From: Mermis nigrescens
Taxonomy: Eukaryota > Nematoda > Enoplea > Mermithida > Mermithidae
Assembly (NCBI GenBank): GCA_036768485.1
Contig: JAVLUZ010000151.1
Span: 3,171,330-3,235,329 of the forward strand
Direction: 5' to 3'
Length of the DNA stretch: 64,000 nucleotides
Program-made: the position numbers and the translations under genes
Shown here: in pieces, positions 1-12,200 of the stretch
How positions within the stretch are numbered: position 1 is the first letter of the stretch
Layout: the number at the start of each line of letters is the position of its first letter
Notes under the pieces: model-generated
Told to the model about the DNA's origin: nothing
Database searches by the model: none
Seen by the model: only the letters and a program-made list of their open reading frames with translations

Positions 1-92
1 AAGGTCCTACCCGGGTATACCCGGGTATAACCGGGTACCGAATTACCCGGGTACCCGGGTAATGAAATAGCCGGGTACCCGGGTAGTAAAAT
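1..92. repeat. ACCCGGGTA subterminal repeats at the window edge
   Basis: Seven or so ACCCGGGTA/CCGGGTACCCGG units occur in 90 bp. This is the same style as the ends of the element at 31768, so it is probably the end of a hAT-like element cut by the window edge. Confidence 0.5.
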
Positions 93-519
93 TTGCAAAG
101 TGTGCAGCTCTAACAGTAATAGACTAGCAGGCAAAAATGGGCCGTTTGGAATGGAGCAGACTATAATCTATAGACTTTTTCTACTGAAACATTGCTGCAT
201 AAAGTAATGTAATAGCAGTTTAAAAGATTTCAAGGAAAAAATCATGCTTATAGATGGCTCACCATATTTTTAAGTGCGCATTTATGAAACGGTGCAAGCG
301 AAAATTCCCTTTTAATAAAAGTTAGGAGAAAGAAGTAATGTGCATTTATACAAAAGTTGCCATTTTGCAAAGAAATGCTCGTCATACCGAAGTAATCAGC
401 CATTTTAAAACAAATAATACGTAATTTAGTCAATTGGTCCGAAATGAAATATAATGAAGAAAAACAGAAGCTCGACATCAGGAGGACGCTTGCCACTTAT
501 CACCACACATGACCAGACA

Positions 520-1278
520 CAGTGTTTTTTTTTTGTACAAGGTCCGTTTGTACATGTACAAAGATGGTCCCTAAAAGTCTTTGTACATTTTGCACATGCA
601 AATTTTTGTGTACTATAATATAGTACAGTAGCGATTTTAGTGTGGTAAAACAGGGTTTTCGATCTTAGGTAGTGTATTTTAGCTAATTTCTGGGTTTATG
701 ACGCTAAAAATTACTAAAAATTATCTGAAAACGGCGCGAAGCGCCGAAAAATATTGACATTTTTCCATTCTAAATGCAAATTCTGCCATTTTAAAGATAT
801 ATAGGACAAATAATTTATCAGTTCGGCGCGAAGCGCGAAAAATTTTGAATTTTACACCTTTTTACAGTTTTTGTCTTCTAAAAATCTTTGTACATTTTGT
901 ACACACAAAATTTTTGGGTACTATAATATGGTACAGCAGCGATTTTAGTATCGTAAAAACAGAGTTCTTCGACTTTTCGTAGTGTGTTTTAGCTAATTTC
1001 TGGGTCTCTAAGGGCAAAAATCACTAAGAATCGTCTTAAAACGGCGCGAAGCGCCGAAAAATTTGACATTTTTACTTTTGAAATGCAATTTCTGCCATTA
1101 TAAAGATATATAGAACACACAATTACTCATTTCGGCGCGAAGCGCCGAAATTTTTCGAATTATAGACCTTTTTTGCAATTTTTGTCTTCCCAAAAATCTT
1201 TGTACATGTACAAAGACGGTCCCGAAAAGTCTTTGTACATCGGGAAAAATCTTTGCCGAATACAAAAAAAAAACCGTG
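520..1278 (-). mobile_element. hAT-like MITE, family A, tandemly duplicated core
   Basis: It starts CAGTGTTTTTTTTTTGTAC and ends with the inverted CACGGTTTTTTTTTTGTA. The 8-bp flanks ACCAGACA (512-519 and 1279-1286) are identical. The single-unit family is about 430-450 bp. Here the internal unit, with its TGTACAAAGAC palindromes and two CGGCGCGAAGCGCCG hairpins, is present twice. Confidence 0.88.
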
Positions 1279-1539
1279 ACCAGACATGCACGTCGGGGAG
1301 GGGGGTTAGCAAAGTCCTGACCCCCACCCCAGAATGAAAAATGTAAAATTTTGTAGGTAAAAATTAGGCAAAATGAAGGCAAAAAACGGATGAAAATTGG
1401 AAATTTTCTTCAAAAGTTCTTCATATTGATCAGAAACTGTGAAATAACATAATTTAATGCTATTTTAGCGCTTATACCAGTTTTTGAGGTCATTTTTGCG
1501 CGAAAACTCAATTTTTGACCCCCCCAGATTGACCATGCT

Positions 1540-1935
1540 GTGCATCTATAGACATGACCATGTGTAGGGGGTTAAGGGGTGTTGAAGGGACGGGTTTTCT
1601 ATTCCCCCAAAAAATTTTTACCTCCCAAAAATTTTTTTCAACCCCAGAAGTCGCGATTTTTCAGAAGTACCCAAAAATTTCCTACGCAGAAAAGGTGATT
1701 TTTAAGCCTTTTTGACTATCTATTTGCTAAGAAGTATCAAAGTTTTGGCGCTGCGTGCCACATATGTACTCATGTTTGAACAATAAATTTATTTGACTTT
1801 TTTTGAATTTTTTCGTCGTCGAAAACATTGAAAAACGATTTTTTTGACGCGCACCCACTATTTTTAGGCCCAAAAAAGGCACTTTGAAATTTCGACTCCC
1901 CCAACCCTCAGAATTCCCATGGTGTGCATGCATGC
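1540..1935. repeat. Family H repeat
   Basis: A C-rich start (CCCCCAAAAAATTTTTACC) is followed by a weak hairpin site (GGCGCTGCGTGCC, 1746), CTATCTATTTGCTAAGAAG and GGCCCAAAAAAGGCACTT. It ends CCCATGGTGTGCATGC. The same order recurs at 3895, 13135, 16540, 18236 and, inverted, 35310. Confidence 0.6.
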
Positions 1936-2279
1936 CTATCACCCGAAATTTTCGAACAGAAGTGGAAACGAACAATTTTCGCTATGAGTAAAAGTGAAGA
2001 ATTTTGATTCTGCATTCAAAAGAGTAAATCAATATTATTAGTTAATAGGTTACGAGTGAAAATTACACTGCAATAAAAAGTTTTATGCAAAAAATAATAA
2101 TAAACTTTTAAAATGAAACGCACCGTTTGTCGCTCGCCATAAGAGCGGCATAAACGCTCAAATAGGAGCAACGTTCCAAAAAATTTGGTCAATAAGGCCG
2201 GTTCGTCACCGTCGTCGGGTTTGGCGCACAATTTCGCCAAGGTCGAATTTTTTACGATAATTGGCCTAATAAAAATGAA

Positions 2280-2960
2280 TTCTACCTAATATAAAACGCA
2301 ACTGTGGCGTGAGAGGGTACAGACCATACCTGGGCGTGGGGGGTTATGGGGTATGCACCCCCCCCCGAGAAACCAAAATACCCCCCAGAATTCGATTCTT
2401 GAATTTTTTTTTGTTTTGTTTCTGCAATTTTTTGATGCCAATGGATAGTGCTCGATGAGAAACGTTGAAAAATTGTGTTTTTCGCCATACCACAATTTTT
2501 AAGGCCCTTTGTTGATTTTTGAAAAATCTTGCACCCCCAGGATTTTAGTGCCGCCCACCCATGGTCCGGACCACATATGTGCGTGGGAGAGATTGTTCGA
2601 GGAGGGGAGGTGTTTACATCTCCGAAAATCCTGTAGATCCCCCACAAATCGACAGACCTCAGAATTAAATTTTCGGCATGTTTTGTTTGGGAGTTTGCCA
2701 GTTTTACACCCCCAGACCCCCATAATTTGGTTGATGCCCATGTATGGTTCAGAAATGCACGTAAAAGAGGTTTAGAGGACTTTATATCTGCAGAAGGGCG
2801 GGAGAAAATAAGGCTAAATAAGGCAAAAATGTGCCAAAATCACGTTTTTTTACAAAGACGCTTGAAATTTACCAGAAACGACTTCAGCATCAGAAAAAAT
2901 GATGACAAAAGAACAGAAGAATTCAAGAAGACCGTGCTGATTTGCGACTAAAAATAGCCA
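2280..2960. other. Unassigned C-tract repeats left of MED14 exon 24
   Basis: TACAGACCATACCTGGGCGT and ATGGTCCGGACCACATATGT look like ends of family H-like or related elements (GGTGGGCGGC, CCCCCCAGA runs). Overlapping ORFs on both strands have no recognisable domain. No MED14 exon was found here. Confidence 0.4.
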
Positions 2961-3063
2961 CTTTTACTTTAAACTACTTTGCAAATTATCTAGTAAGACA
3001 GGTGAAATTTTATAATCTAAATTTGAAAAATTGTATAAGTAAGTATCTATATAAAAAACTAAC

Positions 3064-3208
3064 TTTGAGCTTGGTGTCAAGTCATGATTGAAAACCAATC
3101 GTTGACTAGCGGCACTTGTCGCAGTCCAGGGACTGCCTTTAGTCCCGCTTCCCGACATTTGAACTTGCTGTGGGGTAGAAATCGAAGTCAAGGATCTGAT
3201 GCTAGTAT
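3064..3208 (-). CDS. MED14: MED14 exon 24 (last exon in the window)
   Basis: It encodes TSISTPQQVQMSGSGTKGSP and WTATSAASQRLVFNHDLTPS, recalling human GNWPGSPQVSGPSPAARM. The acceptor is GGTTTAG and the donor GTTAGT, phase 1 in and 2 out. The phase-2 end shows that coding continues to the left. I found no next exon in 1-3063. Confidence 0.75.
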
Positions 3209-6200
3209 CTAAACCGCAAAATTTAAAGCAATTCCATGAATGCGCACGTTCCAACGAAGCGATGGAGAAGAAACAGAATTAATTAAAAAAGACCTTTATT
3301 CTCACTCACTCACTCACAATCACAGACAGCCTAATTTATATAAACAAATGCAAGATGTTAAATTTAATTTGACCACTAAACAAAACATCAATTAAAATAT
3401 TAATTGAAAAAATAACCAAAGCAACAGAAATAAGCATATCCGAAATTTTCTGGAGAAATAATACGGCTTCAGATTGCTCTTATAAAATTGGAACGAAATA
3501 GCAACGCATACCAGCAGGAGTAGCAGCACTTGACGGTCCACTGAGATCGCCCCAACTTCCAGCGTATTCTACGCTAGAGGGCAATTTCGGATCTAGAACG
3601 CAAAAAATTTTCAAGTCGTAGAAGTTGTTAACGAATGAGCTGACGGGACTTCTGGCCTAACAGGTCAAGCTTAAAATGTATGCTCGCTTATTTATTTTAT
3701 TAAATTTTTAAACCGGCAACAAAATCGAAACACTTTCAAAAATCAATAAATTTTCGGTTGGGTACGAAAATTATTCAGCTGTGCATTTTAAGTAGCAGAA
3801 AATCAAAAAATTCTGATGCCATCTTTACAAATCTGTACATGCTTGTGAATAACTTAATTATGGACTATAAATCAATTTTGATCGATTTTAGAGTCTGTTA
3901 TGCACATACATCATCCTGGGGAAGGTTTCACCCTCCCTCCCCGAGAAGTTTTCGCCAGTCTAACAATTTTTTACCCCCTAGAATTCTCAATTTTCCAAAA
4001 ATTGAAAAATAGCATAAAAGGTGCTGTTTTAAGCATTCTTAGTTATCTACTTGCTCAAAGTGTCAAATTTTCGGCGCTTCGCGCCATATACTCATTTCTT
4101 GACTACATTTTGTTCAACTGTTCGGATTTTCTGATATTTTTCGTAATTTTTCATGCTCTAGAAAGATATAGCATCGTCAGAAACGCTGAAAGATGATGTT
4201 TTTGACTTCCTTCGATCCATGCTGAACCGATATGAATTACCAGTCAGAAAACCAACGGCGAAGATAAGAAATTATGTATTTAAGGCGACTAAGTTCAATT
4301 TCGAATATAACGTAGTATTGTAATATATAATTATTTTTTTCTCTCAAAAATAAAAGTATACATGCAATCAGGCCCGTATCCAGGATTCGGCCAAGGGCGG
4401 AGCAGATCGGTATACATTGGTTCTATTTCTTGATAAATTCGTCGGGATAGCTCACAAACCCGCATTTTTCGACGTTTTTCGACATGCTCTATCCATAAAG
4501 ATCATGAAATTCAAACTTTTTCGAAAAATCTTCTTTACTCAAAAAAAGGCTATAAAAATTGTTATTTTTTGATCGTGATCGGGCCGAAATGATAGAAAAT
4601 GCCTTCTCATCCGGCGCGAAGCGCCGAAAATTTGGAAATTTTACGACAAAACATTCGATTTTCCTATCTTTCCGTGCACTATCTTCACCTTACAAAAATT
4701 TTTCCCCGACCCCCTAAAAAATACGGCCCTGCATGCAATGATTACCGGAACTCAACGCCGCGAACTCGTTCAATGCCGATAAAGGCGATTGAACTTGCTG
4801 ATTGGAAGACGACGCTGCAGTCGAAGGAGATTGAGAACGGGGCATTTGCTGGTTTTGAGTTGGAAGAGAAGGTGCAGATGCCGGATTCTGAATAAAAGGT
4901 GTGCGTAAACTACTAGGTAAGATTCATTTATTTTACAACAAAGGTTTGAGAACTTTGTTAAAATATTTAGTGATGAAATTCTGAGGTCTAGAAAGATAAT
5001 AATTAAGCAATCAAAAGATTCATCAAAAGCAAATGAACAGTTTGTGACACTAACATGAGTCGTTAAAAATTTAAGAAGTACATTCCAGACGTAACGTACA
5101 CAATATGGGCTGGAAAGATGCGATGTGCGATAAGCATGTCAAAATTCGTTGTATCTTTCATACACGACGCGGTATTATTTCGATTAACATATATACTTAC
5201 CGGCAGTGTTTTGCAAGGGCCTCTTCGCACCGTCCAAAATGCTTCTCGAAAGTCTCTTGTTCGAGTATATTCTACATCATTTCGCAGAAATTTTTCTTTG
5301 CACGTGCGAAAATTCCCAACATTTTTTACACAAGATCAAGAAAGTTTGTACGATGTCAAAAAAGTCCTGCTTAACTGGCACGGTTTTTTTGTATTCGGCA
5401 AAGATTTTCCTCGATGTATAAAGACTTTTCAGGACCGTCTTTAGTACATGTACAAAGATTTTTGGGAAGACAAAACCTGCAAAAAGGTCTAAAATTCGCA
5501 GAAATTTTGGCGCATCGCGCAAAATGAGTAATTATGTGTCCTGCATATCTTTATAATAGCAGAAATTGCATTTTGAAAGAAAACATGTCAAATTTTTGTT
5601 TTATGACGTTTTTTAATGATTTTGCCCTCAGAAACCCATAAATTAGCTAAAATACACTACCAAAGGTCGAACAACACTGTTTTTACCAAACTAAAATAGC
5701 TACTGTACCATATTATAGTACCCAAAAATTGTACAAAATGTACAAAGACTTTTAGGGACCATCTTTGTACATGTATAAACGGACCTTGTACAAAAAAACA
5801 CTGCTTACCGGCACGTTTTGCTGCGCAGCAGGGCTAGGTTGAGGGAATGCACTGGAAGGTGATGACGTCATCAGCATGCAGGCGTTGGATAGTGGTGCCG
5901 CCGGAGAAGGCGTGAATAGACCGACGTTCGAGGCTGGAGCCGGCGACAATGGAACAGCGGCTTGAAAATACAACTTTAACTGTAGGACATAAAATGGTGA
6001 ACTATTGTTTAATCCCCAAACTTATGCATCTGAAAGCATTTTATGGGAATGGCTGAAAAATCAATTTTACATTATTAGGCATCTGTAGAATTTGGAAAAA
6101 CTCAAGCTTTGAAAATAAGAAAAAATTTTTCATAATAAAAAATCAGTCTAACAGTTAGATAAAAAATTAATCTAATCGAACCAAATTTTTAACAGTTTTC

Positions 6201-9200
6201 ATAATGATGTCCGGATGTGCGAAAAAGCGCGATAGCATCATTTATTAGTAAATTTAGGATCGCACGAAACAGCATAATCTCTTCTGTGCATACTGTACAT
6301 ACATCAATTGCCCAAAAAATTAAAGAAAAAGCCGAGCTAACTACTCAGATTGGAGGTACATGTAACTTATTTCAAAAATAAACGAAGAACATGTCGAAAA
6401 TTTCAAACGACTACTTTAGTTGGTAAAAATTCGTTTGAACCATGTTCTATGAAACTTTGGGCACAGAAAACTATTTTCAACTTCAGTTTCTACGAATTGT
6501 GATTTATGCATAAAGTTTCAACAATTCAAAAATGATTGAAACAACGATATAGGAGGCATCCCGTACTTCATTTTAATATAATAATTTAATACGATCACAA
6601 AGGAAAAACGTACAAGGCTTTTATTTTAACGCATAAGGCATCTGTTGCGTATGTGTGAAAAATGCTTTAAAAGTTTATCACACACCGGGACTTTTCGCAC
6701 GACCCCCATTTGCGCGCGTGTCAAGAAAATCACCAGGTTATTTGGACGATTTGCACCATAATCAGATTGTTCTGCAAAAAAATAAAGTCCCTACCGGAAC
6801 CGTGAGAAAATGGTCCTCCAGCCGGCGATGGTGTAGGAGCTTGCTGATGATGCTGATAATGGTGAACCGGAGTTGAATAACCAGCCAAATTTGTAGCCGG
6901 GCTTGGCGGAACGCCAGCCGACGGGGAGGGAGTAGCCACAGCACTATCGGGCGAGAAGAGCTTAAGTTCAGAGCCAGGCAAAGACTGAAATTAGAGAACA
7001 CTTAGAAATAGATGCCTAACGATTGGATCACTTATCAATGTAGAAATGGTTTAATATTCAGAGATTTAGCGATCGATATACGGTATGGGCCAGAAAAAAG
7101 GCTACATCCGATGTTACAACATAAATTGAACAATTATGGAAACGAAATTTCAAGACCAGCTGCATTAGATAGATAAACATGTCCTTGTCTGAAGCGCTTC
7201 AAAGTTTTGGGCAGGTGCCAGCAGCTCGTGCGCTAGAGCGATTTGTTTACATATTACTTTGATATGCTTAAACTTAAGCCTTTCTGTATTGTCTCTCATA
7301 ACTGAGCATTGTAGGTACCCTTTTTGGTAATACATGCAATCTAAAAATTAATTATCACATTGTATAAAGTCCTAGAGTAGATAAACGTCCATACTAGATG
7401 TTAAAAAAACACGATATCGTCAAAAGAGAGAGTGTATTGGTGGCAGAACCAGTGAAACTCTAGTCGTTTAAACAATATCAAACTAGGTGTAAACAAAGCA
7501 CGATATCACCCGAACCATTAGCAACTGGCAAATTTTTTTACAGTTCAAAAGAAGAGATTTTTATCTATTAAACGCAGTTGGTCTCAAAGCTTTATGTTCA
7601 TATCAGCCGAAGTTATGACCTGTCACACGGGGGTGTAGCCTTTTTTGGCCCACCCTGTATATGAAACAATATTTTCAATACAGGTCCCGTTGCACGTGTC
7701 TGTACATAATAGTACCAAACAGTCTTTGTACATTTTGTACATAGTAAATTTTAGTGTCCTATTAGTATGGTGCGGCAATAAGTCCTAAGCGCGAAAATTG
7801 CATTTTCCGATCATTGCGTACATACTAGTTTACGCCAATTTATGCGTCTCTGACAGTAAACAATACAAAATATTATTTATAAAATTTGATATTTGAACTA
7901 TTTTTTAGTAGGATTGCGACGTCTAATGATGAATAGTTCAGAAAACTGCTAACCGTCTGTAACAAAAGCAAAGAGAAAATTACCAAACTGGTACAAAACA
8001 ATTTTAACATCTTTACCAAGGTGTTCAAGTAAGTCTAGCCTTTTAGCTGGCAAACAATCCTTTAAATTATCAAATTAGTACGAAGTACAAAAATGTTCCG
8101 GCTGATTTAAACAAAACTAAATGCTGAAGTTTAATAAAAAGAAATAACACAATAATCGTTCGCTTTTTAAATTCAATTTTCGTCTTTATAAAGGTATGTA
8201 TACAGAACAGATAATTACTAATTATTAAAGCTAAAACTTTCAAAATTTAAAGCCAATGTCTTTGAAAACAATCTTTAAAGAATGACACTTTCGGTTGATT
8301 AAAGTTTTTGTATATCCGGACAAATCTCTGCCAAATATGTATACAAAAATAGTGATATGATACGAAACCGAAGATTTTGCTACTACAAGCTAAGCTAGGC
8401 AGGTATCAGTGTAGGATGTCTATACCCTTAGAAATCGCTTTACACGCGTCTCCACCTACCGCTTGTTCTGGTAAATCATGTCTCTAAATAGTGAATGAGA
8501 TTTATGAGTTTGATTGTTATTTTTTATTTATTAATTTATTTTTATACTAAAATTTATACTCTATTTACTTATTTATTAATTTATTAATCATATTTTGAGA
8601 TTTTTTAAATTTACATTTCTATTTATTATTTATTTATTTATATTTATGATAATTCGAGGTAGGGAGACAACAAAAGGTTCCTTCTATTTGGCATAAACAT
8701 GACGCTGTTTTCACAAAAACACAAACACGAACAAGTGATAAGGTTGTAAGAAGTACAAAGGCCTTTATGAAGTATAAATATAAGCTTAAGCAGCAAAAAT
8801 GATCGTTTTTCGTTAAGTTAGATCATTAGACCCCATAATTAAATTTTTTATGCTTCCTCTGCGATTTTGCCCCATCAGACCACCGAAATTTGATCGCTAT
8901 CCATGCATGGTCAGGGATCGAAACGAGCAAATTTTGATCTACAACACACGTGCACCGAACCATGTGACGAATTTAAGACATATTAATAGTCGGAATACAA
9001 CTTATGGATATAGACGTACTACACTAAAGTAAAATAACTTTCTTGAATGTGGAGACGAGCTACGCTAATACCAGCTACGCACATATTTAGAAGACACATA
9101 CATAAAATTTTGACCATTACGCTAATTTGTATTTGAATTTCAAATTTCCCGGAACAGCGATTTTTCGACTATAAAACTGCGAACCGAATGAACTAAGCTT

Positions 9201-12200
9201 CCCCGACAATAGCTGTCAAAAAAGCACGTTTTTAAGGTAGGATTTAGGCATTGCCTTCCTGCATATCTGACACCCCAAACTAAAGAATGTACAACTCATT
9301 TTTAAAAATATTGTTAATCCGCTTATTCTTTACCTTTTCAATAATTTGAAAATGCGCAGCCTTAATAACAAAAGCATTCATTGCATACCTTAGCAGGAGA
9401 CGCGGTTTTCGTAAGATCAATCATGGAAGATGGAAGAGGGCCGACAGAAGCTGGATGCGTCATTTTGGTACTTCGGCTACGATCAAGGTCAGACAAAAAT
9501 ACATCGGTGGACGAGTCAGAGTCTGATTTTTCATGCAACGCAAGAAAAGCCTAGAAGGAGGCACATATAAAGGACTGATTTACTAAAAAACCCAGAAATT
9601 TGATTAATAAAGACGACAGATTTCATTACGAAAGAAACGAAAAATAGATAAAAAGAAAGTAAAACAATACCGTAAAAGTAAGAAAATCAAAGAAAAGAAA
9701 AACAACAATAAAGCTTGCAGTGAAATTGAATAGAAATAAATGAAAAAAGTAAAAATAAGGAAAATATAAATAAGAAATCAATGTACAAACCACAATAAAA
9801 CCAAAGAAGCAATAAGTAGTGATTAATGGATACTAGATTCAGATACTTCCGGAAGCCTATTTCTCAAACTTTCTAGAGCCTAGTTTTTCTTTTTAGCACA
9901 AAATCATTGTTTGTACGTAGGCACATGTGGGAAGACGGTACTCAAGTCTTCGGGAATTTTGTACATAAAAAATTTTAGAAAAAATATAAATCTGTTCTTT
10001 ACGGATGACCATTTAAATACGATACCTAAGTACTTGAGGAAACTAAACAGACGTGAGAAGCCGGAAAATTTTGTTCATCCTTCCCGTTAAGAAACCCATT
10101 TTGAGGATTTATTGATACAAACTAAACAGAAATTTGCCGACCCAGCAAGATTTTTTTGTCTATTTCATGATGTTAAACTGAAATTTTGAGCTTTAACAGA
10201 CAAATATTACGATGGAACGATTAATTTTCTTAGAAGAACTGAAATATTATCGCTATTTAAGCTACGTAATAAACGTACTGTTGGAGCTTTCTAATAGGAA
10301 CTACAAGTAACATGCTACTTTCCAGGGAATTTTTAACGTTTCTGCCTTTTGAGCTCACTTTCGGGCATAAAATGTATGTCAATGCAAACAGTAGAGAAAA
10401 TGTTTAAATCCAGCGCGGAATATCGCAAATTTTATACGTTTTTTTCACAATTTCATTCTGCCAAAAATTTTTATACCATACAAAGACGGCCCAAAAAGTC
10501 TCTGCACAGCCGGAAAATCCTGATTTTAGACCCATATCATGAATAAGCGAACCATGTAGAAATTAGCAGTGCAACAAGAAGCGCTCAGGGACGAGTGTTA
10601 CTTCCTCATAAGTCTAAAAACATTACATTTAGTATCATTTAAGTCAATCATCGCGAAACGTGATGTCCTTTTATAAACGAGATAAATAGGCGCTTTCAAT
10701 ATAATAATTTTAAACAGAAAACCTATTTACTATCATTTTTACATAGAAAAATACCCATTTAAGTCGTTTTAGGCTGAAAATAGCTTTTTAGTTCTTGGCC
10801 AAAAATGCAATGTTACGATTATGTAACAAATTTTCTGCAGTAAAACCGTTTCTAGCAAAAATGTAGTTATCGTTAGCTTTTAAGTTTCATTCAACCACTT
10901 GAAATTTAAACTTGCGCAATGTATGTACATGTAAGTACTCATGGACTGGCCCGTATTCAGGAGGGCAAGGAACCGCCCCCTCCGGAAATGTAAAATAATT
11001 TTTTGAAAAAAATAAGGTTCCCCGAAGGGAAAAATGAAAAATTCTCGAAGTAAGTCTATAACTCCACCAAAACAGGTTTTTAGCGTACTTTTGAGTTAGT
11101 AAACTCAAATTTTTCCGGCGCTTCGCGCCGAATTTATCAATTACCTATAGTTTTTGTCTTTTAGCCCGCCCAAAACCACTCAAATTCAAGTTAGACATGT
11201 AGGACATATCGAATTTTCCGGCGCTTCGCGCCTAATTATTCATTTTCTGTATTGTTTTTCTTTGTAAATTCCAATGATTAAATACAAAGACAGAAGCTAG
11301 AAAATTATTTATCCGCCGAATGATGAGAAATCAGTTGTGCAGGTTCTTTAAACGATAGATTTATGTAATATGAGTATGGAATAAAGTTAACATTTTTGAA
11401 ATTATTTCCAGAAACTTTTCTTCATCCTTGCATAGAGCTCGTAGAGATACGCTCAAAACTGCCTTTATTTTCGCCCATCTCCTCGAGATAACTGATATCA
11501 AAATTTTCGCCTCCACAAATAAAAGCCTGGATACGGGCCTGTTCATGGGCGTACACAGGGAAAGGGCGGCCGCCCCTTAGCCCAGAAATTTTTTTCGAAA
11601 GATTGAAGCATAGAAAATAATGGAAATTGTTATCTATTCCTTGTAAAATCTCAAAATTTTCGGTGTTTCGCGCAGTAGGATCATTATTTTCCATGTTAAT
11701 CTCGAACGCGGCCAAAAAAGTCATTTTTCCAAGCTTATTTAGAGATTAATTTTTAAAAGTTTGAATTTCATGAGCCAAATAGAGCATGTTCGGAAACGTC
11801 AGAAAATGCACTTTATTTTGTGCCCCAGCGAACATGTTCCGAAATATAGGGTAATCCATTTTGGACCGCCCACCCCTTAAAAACATCCTGCGTACACCCC
11901 TGCATATACCGGGTGGTTAGCAACCTTTTGCTAGGGGGTCAGTGCTATAACTATAGGGCTTGGGATCAAACCAAATATACCATTAGATAGAGAATGTGAA
12001 ACGGAATTTATTGATGCCAGAGTAATAATCAGTGTGCCTATCACTTGTGCGAGAAACATATGCGAAAAGGTCTGGGTATGAACACAAACCAATAAACAGA
12101 CTACGTCGATTTTCAAGACTTTTCCAAATATTTTCCTCCTTTCTGTGCGAAATTTCATATGATTATCGACCAGTCAGATTTTAGCAAGTATTTGCGCCTC

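Noticed and set aside
2282..2775. Overlapping ORFs of 70-120 aa on both strands
   Set aside because: They lie in C-tract repeats, have no domain, and continue the repeat across frames.
1..3063. C-terminal exons of MED14
   Set aside because: No frame matches the conserved C-terminal region; the sequence is repeat-derived, so the exons must lie beyond the left edge.
5204..5280. Possible MED14 exon ending at the strong donor GTAAGTATAT (minus strand, 5203)
   Set aside because: The bases before this donor are the end of an inserted element, the donor is a copy of the target duplication, and exons 21 and 22 already join in phase without it.
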